From assembly GCA_009192285.1 (NCBI GenBank), contig CM018609.1, positions 327,282 through 391,281 of the forward strand: a stretch of 64,000 bases of DNA, given 5' to 3'. This DNA is from Morchella semilibera (lineage: Eukaryota; Ascomycota; Pezizomycetes; Pezizales; Morchellaceae). Below the pieces are notes generated by a model. That model worked only from the letters and a program-made list of their open reading frames with translations. It was not told where the DNA came from and did not search any database. Position 1 is the stretch's first letter; each line of letters starts with the position of its first letter. This document shows positions 53,501 to 64,000 of this stretch, one piece after another. Both the position numbers and the translations under genes were made by a program.

Positions 53501-53599
53501 GCTTTCCACCTGGATAACAGAGGGAAAGATGTTGAGATGATGGATGTAGAACATGTCGAGGATGCAGGCACGGAATTAGAGGATTTGACGAAGACCTGA
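50549..53599 (+). CDS. UBA/UIM protein with USP-like fold, apparent pseudo-deubiquitinase
   Basis: Exons are 50549-50641, 50723-50782, 50847-50925, 51060-51770, 51843-52595, 52643-53073 and 53132-53599, giving 864 residues. Near the N-terminus is a UBA-like segment (KIETLVQLGIPRDAAVQSLK then NGQLERAAEYYWGGDYQ). A UIM follows at about 129-143 (DPELARALAASLQES). The middle and C-terminal parts resemble a USP core: NLAALITILHSIPGAREALL where a USP has its Cys box, and QWWCIHW...VRKVTQEEVHSAF then LLLVYA where it has its His box. The usual catalytic Cys (GNTCY) and His (GHY) are not present, so a non-catalytic ubiquitin-binding role is inferred. The tail is acidic and low complexity. The start at 50549 (MKMNEIGVDENK) is the ATG nearest the UBA; earlier in-frame starts are possible. 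Intron 3 holds a perfect 36-bp tandem duplication. Confidence 0.75.
50966..51037 (+). repeat. Perfect 36-bp tandem duplication in an intron
   Basis: Bases 50966-51001 and 51002-51037 are identical. The unit starts TGAGACTGACAAGTTTGACG. It lies within intron 3 of the UBA/UIM gene. If the intron were read through, the unit would encode the repeated phrase ETDKFDGFVLVY in frame before a stop. Confidence 0.9.
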
Positions 53600-54375
53600 G
53601 CTAAGTAATTTCAGGGCTCGGGGGGCCTGGGGGGGAATAACTAGTTTACTCTGTATGATTTTTATGGTGTTGCATTCCTTTATTCATAGTTTAGGCTGAT
53701 TGCAGCATAGGGATTTGCTACATTCATATACACTGGTAGTGACCTATCATGTTCGAGAGGTAGTGCTTAGCTATTTGATATTTGATATACCAAGGAAAAG
53801 AAATGATAGAAAAGGGTTTCGAGCACAACAAGAAAGGAACTATAGATATTCACGAGGCAGGATATTGAGTAACATTCATATTGGGGAAGGCAGACAAAAC
53901 ACCAATTTGAAGCACCATGCTCCAACCAAATCAACCAAACCAGCCTTCTGGCAACCCAACCCGACCCTATGTTTTTTATACTAGGACAAAGAAAGAAAAA
54001 AGCGAAAAAGAAAGAAAACCGATAAACCATCACGGCACATGTAATATTACAGATATCCCGTAAAAATTGTCGGCAAACGGAGGGTTTTCTAGGGTCTATA
54101 AATGAAAATGGTATGGGGAAGTACAGTATTGTAAAGTAGGAAAGAAAAAAAGAAAAAGAAAAAGAAAAACTCCATGGGAACCAATAACTGATAAGATAAG
54201 AAAAGAAGCTATCCAAAAGGAGAAAGAAATAGGACAGCCTGCATAAATAGGGCAGGGACGTGGCAGACCTCTGCAACCCCCACTACTAACAAACACGTAG
54301 AAAAAGGTGTTAAGAAGTTGAATTGAAATAAAATAACGGACCCTTGTAGCAGTAGTGGTGTTTCTTAGCAATCAT
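53600..54375. other. Intergenic, convergent 3' ends
   Basis: Between the plus-strand UIM gene and the minus-strand Spo12-like gene. Purine-rich from about 53990 on the plus strand. No gene or repeat recognised. Confidence 0.5.
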
Positions 54376-54828
54376 CTACTTGGGGACGGGGTCCGATGCG
54401 CCGAAAGGATCGGGACCTGCTACTGACGAAGACTTGCTGGCGCCGAATAGACCCCCCGACTTTGCAAGCCCTCCAGACTTCCCGAACGACTTGGAGAGGA
54501 GTTTTTGCTGGCCCCTACAAAAGAGAATTAGTTTATACACTTAATGACTAGTACAGCCCAAGCTACCGGTTACTACTGACTTTGCGAAAGACTTGCTCTT
54601 AACATTCTGGAGCTTCTTGCTGCAGGGTGTCATCATGTCGTCGGTGGGAGAGGTAAATGGAGCATTCTTCTGCTCAGCAAGTTTCTGCTGGAGAAGCTGG
54701 CGCTGCATCTCGAGGGTTGTGGGAGCCGCGGCATTCTGCGCCTGGTGCAATGCTTGAATGGCCGGTGAGTGTTCGGCAGGGCTAGCTTGGCTAGCAAGTT
54801 TGGAGACAGGTGTTCCAGGTGCAGACAT
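54376..54828 (-). CDS. Spo12-like protein
   Basis: Small protein of 128 residues from exons 54828-54581 and 54514-54376. It starts MSAPGTPVSKLASQASPAEH and has a Gln-rich helix (LEMQRQLLQQKLAEQKN). The short motif FTSPTDDMMTPCSKKL matches the core of the Spo12 family (SPTD..MSPC..KL), whose yeast member acts in mitotic exit and meiosis with the FEAR network. The tail is Gly/Ser/Lys-rich and ends DPFGASDPVPK. The intron donor GTCAGT (G at 54580) is not the commonest form; it was chosen because it is the phase that keeps the tail's lysine-serine frame. Family assignment rests on one short motif. Confidence 0.68.
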
Positions 54829-56259
54829 TGTGTTTTCTTTACTGATCGAAGGGACTGTTTGTGAGAAAGGACTGAGAGTTTCGGTTTCGGTTTGGGGAGG
54901 AGGCAAAGATGTTTGGTTGTAGAAGAAAGAAAGAACAGGATGGCTCAATTTGTAGTCGCCAGTCAACAAAAAGCACCTTGTAGGCGGTTGCCAGAGCAAC
55001 ATTCCAGAGCCGCACTGGACTAAATGGTATAAACAAGGGAGATTCCATGTGCAACCAACACGCGCTCTCCGAGGGGCAGAAAAAGAAACTACATATAAAA
55101 AGAAATTTACGCCTCCCCGTTCTCATTACCACAAATTGTTCGCTTCCGGTTTTCTTTGGTCTTATATAAGGTCTTGGTTTCCTTGTGCAGCAGGTGGATC
55201 ACGTGATATTTCCAACTGGATCAGTATGAATCATTCCTCGCGTCGCTCGAGGCCTTGATAGCCATAAGTTGTTAGCCACAAGTTGACTATGATAAACATA
55301 AACAAAATATGAACACTGGCGCAGGAAACGCCCAAATTACAAATATTAATAACTAAGTATATACCTACATAGTGCCGCCACATCATTTTCTACCAAAGGG
55401 ATTTTAAAACGTCAGCCAAGTTCACCATATCTGGTGTTTCAATCAATCTTAGGAGAGTTTGAAGCAACGCTTAAGTTTAGAGTCAACGCAACCTATGATA
55501 TCAGGTACTACTATCTAGGTTCCAACCTGCGCGTGTTACTCACTACATGTACTGATGTACCATCTTTAGATGTTAGCGAATACGATGGTCAAAGGGTTAG
55601 GCTCGGTTAAGATAAACTAGCTCTCGGCTTGTTAAGAGTTTAGGTGTTGTTTAGACAACTCGATATACCGAGTGATTTTCGATGATTCCACGCGTCTCAT
55701 CGGAGTCATGGTACTCAACACTACCACCGGTGACACACTCAACTAGAGAGGGGGAAGACAGGTAGTTTCAATGCGCCCACGTATATTGAGTCACTACCCC
55801 TGGCACTCGATGCTCTAACTTGGCATTTAATATGTATTTGAAATCATTTCCACTCAAGGATGATACCTACGCGCCCCCACGTACAGAAGATCACTGACTC
55901 ACCAAATTTCAAATAGAAAACCGTTACTCTATTGGTCCTCGTCAGGCTTGTTGACACTGCTCTGGGGTTAACTGTAGTGACTCATAGCTCAGAGAGGAGT
56001 AACAGATGTCTAATAAAATAGTAACTTTTGTATAAGTTTGACCATTAAGGCTAAGTGGCCTGCTTGTAATCACGTGATACCCCACCACACCCATCCTCTC
56101 ACCTGCACCCTGAAGCATTCGTGCTCCTAAGGAATACGACCCTGGGATTGATACAAGGACCCAGGGAAAAACTATATAACAGGCCTCTCTGCTCGCATAC
56201 TTACGCTCTCTATCTTTCATCGACACTTTCACTACATACATACATTTCGGACACAAAAA
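54829..56259. promoter_or_regulatory. Divergent intergenic region, Spo12-like / Mog1
   Basis: Both neighbours are transcribed outward, so their promoters should lie here. One TACATGTA at 55544. The last 100 bases before the Mog1 start look like a fungal leader. Nothing else is recognised. Confidence 0.4.
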
Positions 56260-57115
56260 ATGACCCAGGAACAAGTTACAATCCAGGGTTCTCAGCGTAC
56301 AGACCAGGAAGTCACTGCAGAAATGCGAGAGTTTCTAGGGCTAGTAGACCAACCTATAGGGGAGCAAATCAAAACCCTCAGCCTTTTTGGCGGTGCCATC
56401 GCATCTTGTATCAGAATGGATTTTGTTGATGCTTCGTACGTTACCCTATCCACCCCCCGCAGATTTAGTTCCTGTATTAACAGTTTTTGTGGGAAATTAG
56501 TCACTTCCGCGAAGTCCCAGACAACCAGGAGGTATATGTTTCCATGACCAGTGGTAACAACGTCGGCGTAATCTTCGACATTGCCCAGCGAGTTGAGGCG
56601 CCCAGTGGACCTTCGGATATGGACGCCGTGGACTACCATTTTGAGGATGTCGCAGTGGAACCAGACCGCACTGCAAAAATCTGGAATAAGAGATCAATCC
56701 ACTTCCCCCACCTGTATGTCGCCTCAATATCCCTAGCTGCCCAAGTAGAGTATATGAGCTAATGATTTGTGATAGTTCCGATAAACCGGCTTATCAAGTT
56801 ATTGGCACGGTATCGGCGCGTTCGACTGAGCAGGCCACAGACCCCCCGACCTTTACAGCAATCATCATGTCAATATTGAGGCTGAAGGAGCAGACGGCAG
56901 ATATCGTGATAACGGTCAATGTGCCTTTTGACAAGCCCGAAGTTGTGAGAAGTGAGAGGTGTATTGCGAGCCCGACATATACTGGCAGCGACATTGATCC
57001 GGAGAACGGAGCCAAGAGTATGCTATTGGAGTATGGGATGAAAGTTTCACAGGAGATAATAGATGGTTTCCAGATCTTTGATTTCGGCTTGTTTTGCGAG
57101 GACCCGGTGGAGTAG
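56260..57115 (+). CDS. mog1: Ran-binding nuclear import factor Mog1
   Basis: Mog1 binds Ran GTPase, promotes GTP release and supports nuclear protein import. Exons 56260-56435, 56501-56713 and 56776-57115 give 242 residues. Family landmarks are LSLFGGAIASCIRMDFVDAS, HFREVPDNQEVYVS, VDYHFEDVAVE, PAYQVIGTVSAR and IMSILRLKEQTADIVITVNV. Typical Mog1 starts shortly before LFGGAI; here about 43 residues precede it (MTQEQVTIQGSQRT onwards), so either this is an N-terminal extension or the true start is different. Junction phases agree throughout. Confidence 0.85.
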
Positions 57116-57609
57116 GGAGTACTGGATAGATAGATAGATGAGTGGGGGGGGGGGTTGAAACCAATTGACATGAGCTTTAAATTGAAAATGGAAAGGATTA
57201 CTCGGCGGCCTCCGTAGATGATAGACACGCTGAGACGAGTGATATTCGATGTAGTGACACGCATGCGTAACACCGTGCAGGACTTCCTAAAGACTCTTAA
57301 TACATATCATTGGAGCAAATAAACATCAGAGGGTGGGCTTAGCACATAGGCAGATATCCCCACGTCTCATCACCGGTTCCCCCACACAATTGGCGGTGCA
57401 GGGGACATGTTTAGTCTTCCCGACCCCTTCCCTCTTCCCCAGTCTTGGCGAGACACAGATGTGGCCTAACACACCTGAGCCGAGCTACCGAGGCTCAATC
57501 AACTCTTCCTGTGACGACCCCAAAACTACATACATATATCCAGGCTGTCTTCTCTAACTTGGATATAGCAAATACCTCAATTACATACCATAGCCCTCCT
57601 ACAGAAAAG
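57116..57609. other. Intergenic, Mog1 to acyl-CoA dehydrogenase
   Basis: About 0.5 kb between two plus-strand genes; presumably the promoter of the dehydrogenase. A 10-nt G run lies near 57145. No other feature seen. Confidence 0.4.
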
Positions 57610-59118
57610 ATGGTCTACCAAATTCCTGCCATTGTCGCGGACAAGGTCTCGCCGAGAGCTAAAGAGCTGCTGCAGAAGGTAGCCCTTTCTTCTTCTTCTA
57701 CCACCTCAACATATATTTTATAATACTCATGAAGATGATTTTCAGGTCTCAGACTTTGTTGAAAACGAATGTATCCCAGCCGACTCCATCGTTGACGCCC
57801 AGCTCCCTACAGACCCTTCAAAACGCTTCCTCAACACATATCCTTCCATAATCGACGAGCTCAAGGCCAAGGCTAAAGCACAGGGCCTTTGGAACCTATT
57901 CCTGTCACAAATCCACTACAAAGAGGGCGTGGCACTGACAAACCTCGAGTATGGACTCATGGCTGAGCTTCTAGGGAAGAGCTTTGTAGCATCAGAGGCC
58001 ATGAATTGCTCGGCGCCTGACACGGGGAACATGGAGGTTCTGGCAAAATACGGGAACGAGGCGCAGAAGAAGGAGTGGTTGGTGCCGCTTTTGAATGGTG
58101 AGATTAGGAGCGCGTTCGTTATGACAGAAAGAATGAGGGCGAGTGCGGACGCGAGAAACATCGATCTTGATATTAGGCAGGAGGGTAACGAGTATGTGCT
58201 CAATGGATCGGTATGTCACGCACCCAATAATCATACTCCATGAGGTAAAACTGACTCGTTTAGAAATGGTGGAGCTCTGGTGCTGGAGACCCACGGTGTA
58301 AGCTTTACCTTGTCATGGGCAAGTCGGACCCCAACAACCCCAACCCATACAAGCAGCAGTCAGTTGTCATCGTGCCGGCCGGAACTCCCGGAGTCACGGT
58401 TCTCCGCTCTTTATCAGTATATGGTTATGACGGTGAGCCATCTTTCTGTCAATAGCCTATCGTAAATATTAATTTCGCTATAGATGCTCCCCATGGCCAC
58501 TGTGAGCTCATCTTTAAGAACTGCCGTATCCCCACCACAAACATGGTCCTCGGGCCCGGGCGCGGCTTCGAGATTATCCAAGGGCGTCTTGGCCCAGGCC
58601 GCATCCACCACTGCATGCGCTCTATTGGCGCCGCCGAGATGGGACTTGCCTACATGATTGCCCGGGTCAATGACCCCGCGCGCAAGACTTTCGGAAAGCT
58701 TCTCTCTGAGCACGGCACCATTCTTGAATGGATTGCTAAGTCTCGTATTGAGATTGATGCCGGTAGGCTACTAGTGTTACAAGCCGCAGACATGATTGAC
58801 CGTTCCAATGCAAAGGGCGCTATGAGCTTGATCTCGGAAGCAAAGATCTATGTCCCATCTATGGCATGCGCAGTGCTTGATAGAGCCGTCCAGGCGCATG
58901 GAGCGGGTGGTGTAAGCCAGGACTTCCCGATTGCAAAGATGTGGGCACACCAGAGGACGCTCAGGATTGCTGATGGTCCTGATGAGGTGCACCTGAACCA
59001 GTTGGGTAGGACTGAGAACAAGAGGGCGGAGGAGATTACCGCAACATTCAAGATGCAGAAGGCGAAGGTGGAGGAGCTTATGAGGCAGTACAGGATCCAG
59101 GATAAGTCTAGGTTGTAG
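57610..59118 (+). CDS. Acyl-CoA dehydrogenase (ACAD10/11-like)
   Basis: FAD-dependent desaturation of an acyl-CoA, the first step of beta-oxidation or of a branched or hydroxylated acyl route. Exons 57610-57678, 57746-58210, 58264-58432 and 58484-59118 give 445 residues. Visible family blocks: [93 protein letters not shown] and [20 protein letters not shown]. The segment usually reading MTEP.VASSDATN here reads [13 protein letters not shown]. The late signature [19 protein letters not shown] is intact. No clear mitochondrial presequence; the C-terminus QDKSRL resembles a PTS1 (SRL), so a peroxisomal location is likely. Confidence 0.9.
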
Positions 59119-60367
59119 GGTTCTGGGGGTAATGAATTTATGAAAGAAATATATCAAGGCGGTGGAACAATAGTCTGTATTTTATAAAATAGCTTATTTT
59201 TCCCTTTGACCCTGACAATCCTAGTGTACAGGGTGAATGTTTTCAATGAGCTGTAGAACAGGGGGACTGTCTGGGTAAGTACATGTTACCGAAGCAGAGT
59301 GCCCTACTCATAGACGTTGGACACACTCAGGGCTTTTTCATACTCGACACACAGCCTTCCTAAGAGTTGTAGCAACTTACGAAATATCTCCTTCTCAGGC
59401 GCCTAGGAAGTAGAAGAAGATCTCAGAGGGGACTTCGTGCATACGCAAACATGTCCATCCAGCCACTGGTTTCGTACACGAGACCTCTTTCTTGTTCTGT
59501 TCCGCTGGTGCCCAAGCACGCACACGCATAGCAAGACCCAAGAGTGATCGGGGGCATACTTTAGTAGACGGGTTACCTCTCTCCCGCCCCCTGTTTGGAC
59601 TTCAAGTCGCTGTACTTACCGCGGGATTGGTTGGGGGGGGGGGGAGGGGGTATATCATTCATACATACATACATGTACTTGCATACATGAATGTACATAC
59701 ATGTGCGGCGGTCGCGGGCGGTGCTGTCTGGCGGGTATGTGGGGAAGGGGGGGGGAGTTGCATGGAGGGTCTGCTAGTACTTGATGTAGATGGGTTATAC
59801 GGCCACGGCTTTACAAGATCCCCCCCCCCCCCAAACCTGCGCGCTCAATCCTTCTTGAGCTCAAGGTGTGTGTGGTGGATTTTAGGCGTGTTTTATTAAC
59901 ATAACCAGCACAGTTCACAAAATATCACTCGATGAAACCACGCAGACTAGGATTCCCCGGGCACACCCCAGACCCCCCCACGAATTGCAATAAGTCGTAA
60001 TGGGTAGAGCTCTGGCCGTGACGAGTTGTAGTCGGCCCACAGGCGTCTCATTGACCGCCCAGAAGCACCAACCATATGCCCCCCTCCCCTCCCTCCCCTC
60101 CCTCCCAGCTAGGATGATCTATCTCAGCGTACCAAGTTCTCCGTTCGGTCCATGCAAATTGCCCCCTTCCCGGTGGCATGATACCCACTCGCTCCCTATA
60201 GTTGGGCCACCAGTGAAGTAAAGTCGTATAATTTATATACACCTGGCTACACGAGCAGAAAAAAAAAAGATAGGGAATAGAGGAGAAAAAAAAGAAAAAA
60301 AAGTCCTACACCTTTTTTTTCTTTCTTTTTTAAATTTTAAATTTTTCCAACCTACTCATCCGACGCC
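59119..60367. other. Intergenic, convergent 3' ends of ACAD and SDH4
   Basis: Contains a 12-nt G run at 59633, a 13-nt C run at 59820, TACATGTA at 59670 within ATAC-type repeats, and poly-A/T tracts near 60260-60340. No gene recognised. Confidence 0.5.
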
Positions 60368-61250
60368 CTAAGCCTTCCAGACACGCTTGACAGCCTCCGT
60401 GATGCCCACGTCGTTCGTCTCAAACTCGTACAGCCCGACAAGGACGAGCACGGTGCTGCCCTTGAGGACCCACATGAACGCCTTGCGCGCCGTGGGGTGC
60501 TTGCGGGCGGGGATGTAGTCGATGATTGCGGCTCTTGTTTTGCAGCGTTAGCTGGTGCCTATTCGCTCTGGGGGGGGGGGGGGGGAGGGAGGGAGAGAGT
60601 TACTCAAAGCCAATGTGTGAGTGGATGACGACGGAGGCGGCGAGGACTGCGTCTGTGACGGGACTGACGGATCCGAGGGCGAAGGGGGCGACGGTCAGCG
60701 GGATGAGGCCGACGGAGACGAGCTAGGGAGGGAGGGTTAGTATCGGTATCTGTCTATATATCTCTCGGTGTAGTGTAGTAGGTAAAAAGAGAAAGGGAAA
60801 AGGGGAAAAATGGGTAGATGGGCGGTAAAGTGGTCATACCCTCTCAAAAGCCCAATGGTAAGACCCATGGGAGGGATTCGACTCGGGGACGGGCGCAGCA
60901 TCGTTCACTATCCACCCATCCATCCATCAGTACCATCCAATCCATCCACTAGGCGGGGGTGATATATATACCGGTCCCCTCAATGACCTCTGTTCAAGCA
61001 AGCACAAGCAATTCAAGTCAGCACACGACACACCCCCGATGCAGCAAGCACACTCACGTTGACCAGCGGGCAGGATGCCCAGTGACTTTGAGGTATGAAA
61101 GGCGGCGATCCTGGTCTGCTGCTGCTGCTGCTGGGGCCTCACGAAGGCGCTCTTTGGGACGACGACGGACGGGCGGGCGCAAGTCTTCAATGAAGCTGCT
61201 GCTGATGCTGCTGTGCGCAGGGTGGTGGTGGCTCTGAATAAGGATGCCAT
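60368..61250 (-). CDS. Succinate dehydrogenase membrane anchor subunit (SDH4/CybS)
   Basis: Small membrane subunit of mitochondrial complex II; with SDH3 it holds heme b and the ubiquinone site. Exons 61250-61058, 60907-60840, 60722-60604 and 60533-60368 give 181 residues. The N-terminus is a mitochondrial presequence (MASLFRATTTLRTAASAAAS) with a Gln run. The mature part begins near PVPESNPSHGSYHWAFER. Membrane helices include LVSVGLIPLTVAPFALG and the segment around VVIHSHIGFE. The heme-ligand His region is HSHIG (His121/123) and the quinone-site Asp-Tyr pair is at about 132-133 (IIDYIP). FETNDVGITEAVKRVW near the end is diagnostic. Intron 3 contains a 16-nt G run (60570-60585). Confidence 0.92.
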
Positions 61251-62400
61251 TATATTGTTGTGGTAATGGGTTGGGGGAAGGGGGAGGGGGGTGCGGATGA
61301 GCGAAAGGTTGTTGTGGTTGTGATTGTAGGTTGGTTGGTAGTATAATCGTAATATTAGGATGTTGCTTGTGATGTTGATAATGATGGGGCGGCCCGGGAA
61401 GTTCGTTACCTCGGGAATGAGAGAAAGGGACAAGGGTGGTGGAAGGAAAATCCCCGCCAATTATCGCTTCGGCCAATCAGGTCGCCGTTATTGATGAGCA
61501 TGAGCCACTACTGGTGGGGTAAGGATGGAGGGGTGCGCCACAGATGGTTCCGATGCAGCAAGAGCATGTTACTTAATTACAAGTAATTGGATGTAGGTTT
61601 TCACTGGTTCTGATGGGTATATACTCTACCTGAGTAAAATCCATTTATCGATAAGATAAAAGGGCGATACAAGTATATATGCGGGCATACAGTATAGCCA
61701 AACTGCAGAAGAAGAGAAGAGGAAGATTGCCTCATGGTAGATATAAAGAAAAATAAGACATCAATAACCTGGATCTGGTCATGATATGATTGGCGTGCGA
61801 AACACGAGTGATGGTCCATGACCGGGCCACCACCTCACAGGAGTGATTGTGCGGGTGGGTTCAATCGTTAGATATTACTATTCTGCCCATGATGAGACAG
61901 AGAGGCTATCATTCTATTCAGCACTATATATATATAGGAGCATATCATAAAGACCGCCCAAGTGGAAACCCCGCCGTCCAGTACACCTGCCTGCCTAAGT
62001 TCCTACTTTCATGCAGGTCCCAAACAACCAATTCTCTCCTCCAGACAAAAAGGGTATATATACTTATGTCCTACTACTGAAGTGAAGTACAAACTCTCAC
62101 TCGGCGCTGTTAAAAATAAATAGGGCTAGAACCCCCCCCCCCACATGATTTAACATGACGCAGGGCAGAGGGCAGGGTTGAGAAACAACCAAAAAAAAAG
62201 GAAAGAAAAGAAAAGAAAAAATCTACTAAACGCGGGGAGGGCGAAGAGAGAGAGAGGAGCTACATATAGATACTATCCACTGCAAATAATCTAGACCTCA
62301 TCTTCAAATAAGTCACTAATTACTAACTAACTCAACCCACATCTCGACCGAGCTCACCTCAAACCTCAAACCTCTACCTCTATCTACAAAAAAAACACAA
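61251..62400. promoter_or_regulatory. Divergent intergenic region, SDH4 / ADE8
   Basis: Lies between two outward-facing genes. Upstream of SDH4 the plus strand is rich in G and T. The last 60 bases before the ADE8 ATG are CT- and A-rich, a typical fungal leader. An 11-nt C run occurs near 62131. No gene recognised. Confidence 0.4.
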
Positions 62401-63060
62401 ATGTCATCCCCAATGCCTCTCCCCACCCTCCTCGTCCTCATCTCCGGCTCAGGCTCAAACCTTCAAGCCCTCATCACCGCGACCACCACCGGCGCCCTCC
62501 CCGCAACAATCACCCACGTCATCTCCAACAAGAAGGCCGCCTACGGGCTCACGCGCGCCGCCGCCGCCGGCATCCCCACAACCTACCACAACCTCGTCCC
62601 CTACAAGAAGACGCACGCCACCGTGGCCGCCGCGCGCGACGCATACGACGCAGACCTCGCCGCCCTGATCCTCTCGCACAAGCCCGATATGGTCGTGTGT
62701 GCCGGGTGGATGCACATCTTCTCCACGGCGGCCCTGCGCCCGCTCGAGGAGGCCGGCGTCGATATCATCAATCTGCACCCGGCCCTGCCGGGGTGCTTTG
62801 ATGGCGCGGGGGCGATCGAGAGGGCGTTTGAGGCGTGGAAGAAGGGGGAGGTGGACAAGACGGGCATCATGGTCCATAGGGTTGTTGAGGCGGTGGATCG
62901 TGGGGAGCCGATCGTGGTGAGGGAGGTGGAGTTTAGGGAAGGGGATACGGTGGAGAGTCTCGAGGAGAGGATACATGCCGTTGAGCATGTCGAGATTGTC
63001 AATGCGACGAGGATAGCCTTGGAGCAGAGGAGGGAGAGGTTGGAGAAGAAGAAGCCGTAG
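62401..63060 (+). CDS. ade8: Phosphoribosylglycinamide formyltransferase (ADE8)
   Basis: Transfers a formyl group from 10-formyltetrahydrofolate to GAR, the third step of de novo purine synthesis. A single intron-free exon encodes 219 residues. ISGSGSNLQALI near the start binds the phosphoribosyl substrate. The catalytic Asn124 and His126 are in DIINLHPALPG, and the catalytic Asp166 in EAVDRGEPIVV. AGWMHIFS precedes the active site. The first 400 bases are markedly GC-rich and use C-ending codons (CTC, GCC, ATC), unlike the neighbouring genes. Among complete, confidently called genes here it is the only one without an intron. The eukaryotic-fungal monofunctional form is expected; transfer from elsewhere is not implied by the sequence alone. 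Confidence 0.93.
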   Translation: MSSPMPLPTLLVLISGSGSNLQALITATTTGALPATITHVISNKKAAYGLTRAAAAGIPTTYHNLVPYKKTHATVAAARDAYDADLAALILSHKPDMVVCAGWMHIFSTAALRPLEEAGVDIINLHPALPGCFDGAGAIERAFEAWKKGEVDKTGIMVHRVVEAVDRGEPIVVREVEFREGDTVESLEERIHAVEHVEIVNATRIALEQRRERLEKKKP

Positions 63061-63264
63061 GCTGTAGTAGGTATAAAATAAAAAAAATGATTATAAATTT
63101 TTTCGCTATATCTAGATGTCCCTTTTAACAACAATAAAAATGGTAAATAAAATAAAATGCCTGTGAGTACAAATACTTTTGTGGTATACAAGTGAAGATG
63201 AAAAGACCCCATGGCCATTATCTATCTATATTCCCCCCCATTCCCCTCCGCAGCCTCCCTCTCA

Positions 63265-64000
63265 TTAATAAGGAATACCATTTGTTAGGTGCTGGAACCT
63301 GTCATACTGTCCAGTCGACAAACTACTATAACTCTTCTTAATCAAGTACCTCATGTAATCCGCCGCCTCCCTCTCACTCTTCTCCAACACGAAACGATCC
63401 TTAAAGTTTTGAATGGTCTCTGGCTTAAAGCAGGGCAACCTAATGCAACACATATTAGACTCCATCAGAAATCGGCCATAGGGTGGAAGAAATAACTTAC
63501 CCGCTGTCCAGCATCAAAATGACACAGTGTGTTAACTTGTCGACATACTGTCGAACAGCCAAGAATGCCTTGATACACAGCTCCTCGAACCTCAAGTAGG
63601 CCTGCGAATCCGTCGTGCCTCCCATGACCGAGACCATCTCGGCAGTAAGCTTGAAGGGGGCTCTCTCAAAGGTGATACCACCAGGGGCAATATCGAAACA
63701 GAAACCGAAATCTATATCCACGTCAATCAGCTACCACCCCGACATTCAATCCTTAAATCATTTTAAGAGTAAAGCTTACCAATGTGCAAGATATGCCCAG
63801 CCTCGTCCAACATGATGTTACCATTGTGACGATCCTTAAACTTCAACAGATAAGAAATGACAGAGTAACCGGCCATACTCTTGACAAAATTGTTCCTCGC
63901 CTCCTGAAACTTGATACTATCCTCACTACCATACTTGCTAATGAAGTAATCATAAAGACCCATCTCGTAGTCTCTCCCGAGCATATCTCTGGAGATTGAC
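63265..64000 (-). CDS. Phosphatidylinositol 4-kinase, STT4/PI4KA type, C-terminal part
   Basis: Makes PI4P at the plasma membrane. Only the last part of the gene is in the window; its 5' part lies to the right. Exons 64000-63780 (partial), 63711-63501 and 63439-63265. The kinase catalytic loop is visible as [12 protein letters not shown], and the metal-binding motif as [14 protein letters not shown] across an intron. It continues [14 protein letters not shown] and [11 protein letters not shown], ending in QHLTNGIPY. All three junction phases agree. [10 protein letters not shown] and the C-terminal LTNGIPY support the STT4 rather than PIK1 branch. Confidence 0.9.

Overview
The window is nuclear DNA of a filamentous ascomycete fungus. 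The evidence is that most protein genes are split by short introns (about 50-210 nt, GT-AG with some GC-AG), and that the gene set is typically fungal: a YCF1-type ABC transporter, DUF2015 and DUF2841 proteins, a CBF1-type bHLH factor, a GH5 exo-beta-1,3-glucanase and an NTA1 amidase. Gene density is low for an ascomycete, at about 16 genes in 64 kb with gene-free stretches of up to 9 kb. Very long G or C runs, inverted-repeat elements and a hugely over-represented palindrome TACATGTA fill the gaps. A Pezizomycetes-like lineage would fit, but the sequence alone does not prove it.

Layout. 0-4.3 kb: 3' truncated malate dehydrogenase (-), ribosomal protein eL28 (-) and a DUF2015 membrane protein (+). 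4.3-13 kb: gene-free, with several inverted-repeat elements. 13-15.5 kb: DUF2841 nuclear protein (-). 15.5-24.4 kb: gene-free. 24.4-29.7 kb: 14-exon ABCC transporter (-). 29.7-34.8 kb: gene-free. 34.8-35.3 kb: SPT4 (+), made only of short exons. 36.2-36.7 kb: doubtful transposase relic. 38.4-39.7 kb: NTA1 (+). 41.6-42.9 kb: CBF1-like bHLH gene (-) with apparent frameshifts. 43-48.6 kb: mostly gene-free, with one doubtful ORF. 48.7-50.1 kb: GH5 glucanase (+). 50.5-53.6 kb: UBA/UIM protein with a USP-like fold that appears catalytically dead (+). 54.4-54.8 kb: Spo12-like protein (-). 56.3-57.1 kb: Mog1 (+). 57.6-59.1 kb: acyl-CoA dehydrogenase (+). 60.4-61.3 kb: SDH4 membrane anchor (-). 62.4-63.1 kb: ADE8 (+). 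63.3 kb to the edge: C-terminal end of an STT4-type PI 4-kinase (-).

The genes are unrelated housekeeping and accessory functions: respiration (MDH, SDH4), fatty acid oxidation, purine synthesis, transcription, ubiquitin and N-degron biology, nuclear transport, cell wall, vacuolar detoxification. There is no evidence of a cluster or operon. I found no clear new multi-gene system. The most unusual signals are the TACATGTA palindrome (at least 35 copies, all but one outside coding sequence), a set of unrelated MITE-like inverted repeats, several with TA ends, frequent GC-AG introns and 13-24 nt micro-exons, and the apparent pseudo-deubiquitinase. Exon boundaries were worked out by hand from splice signals, reading phase and family similarity. 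They are predictions without transcript support.
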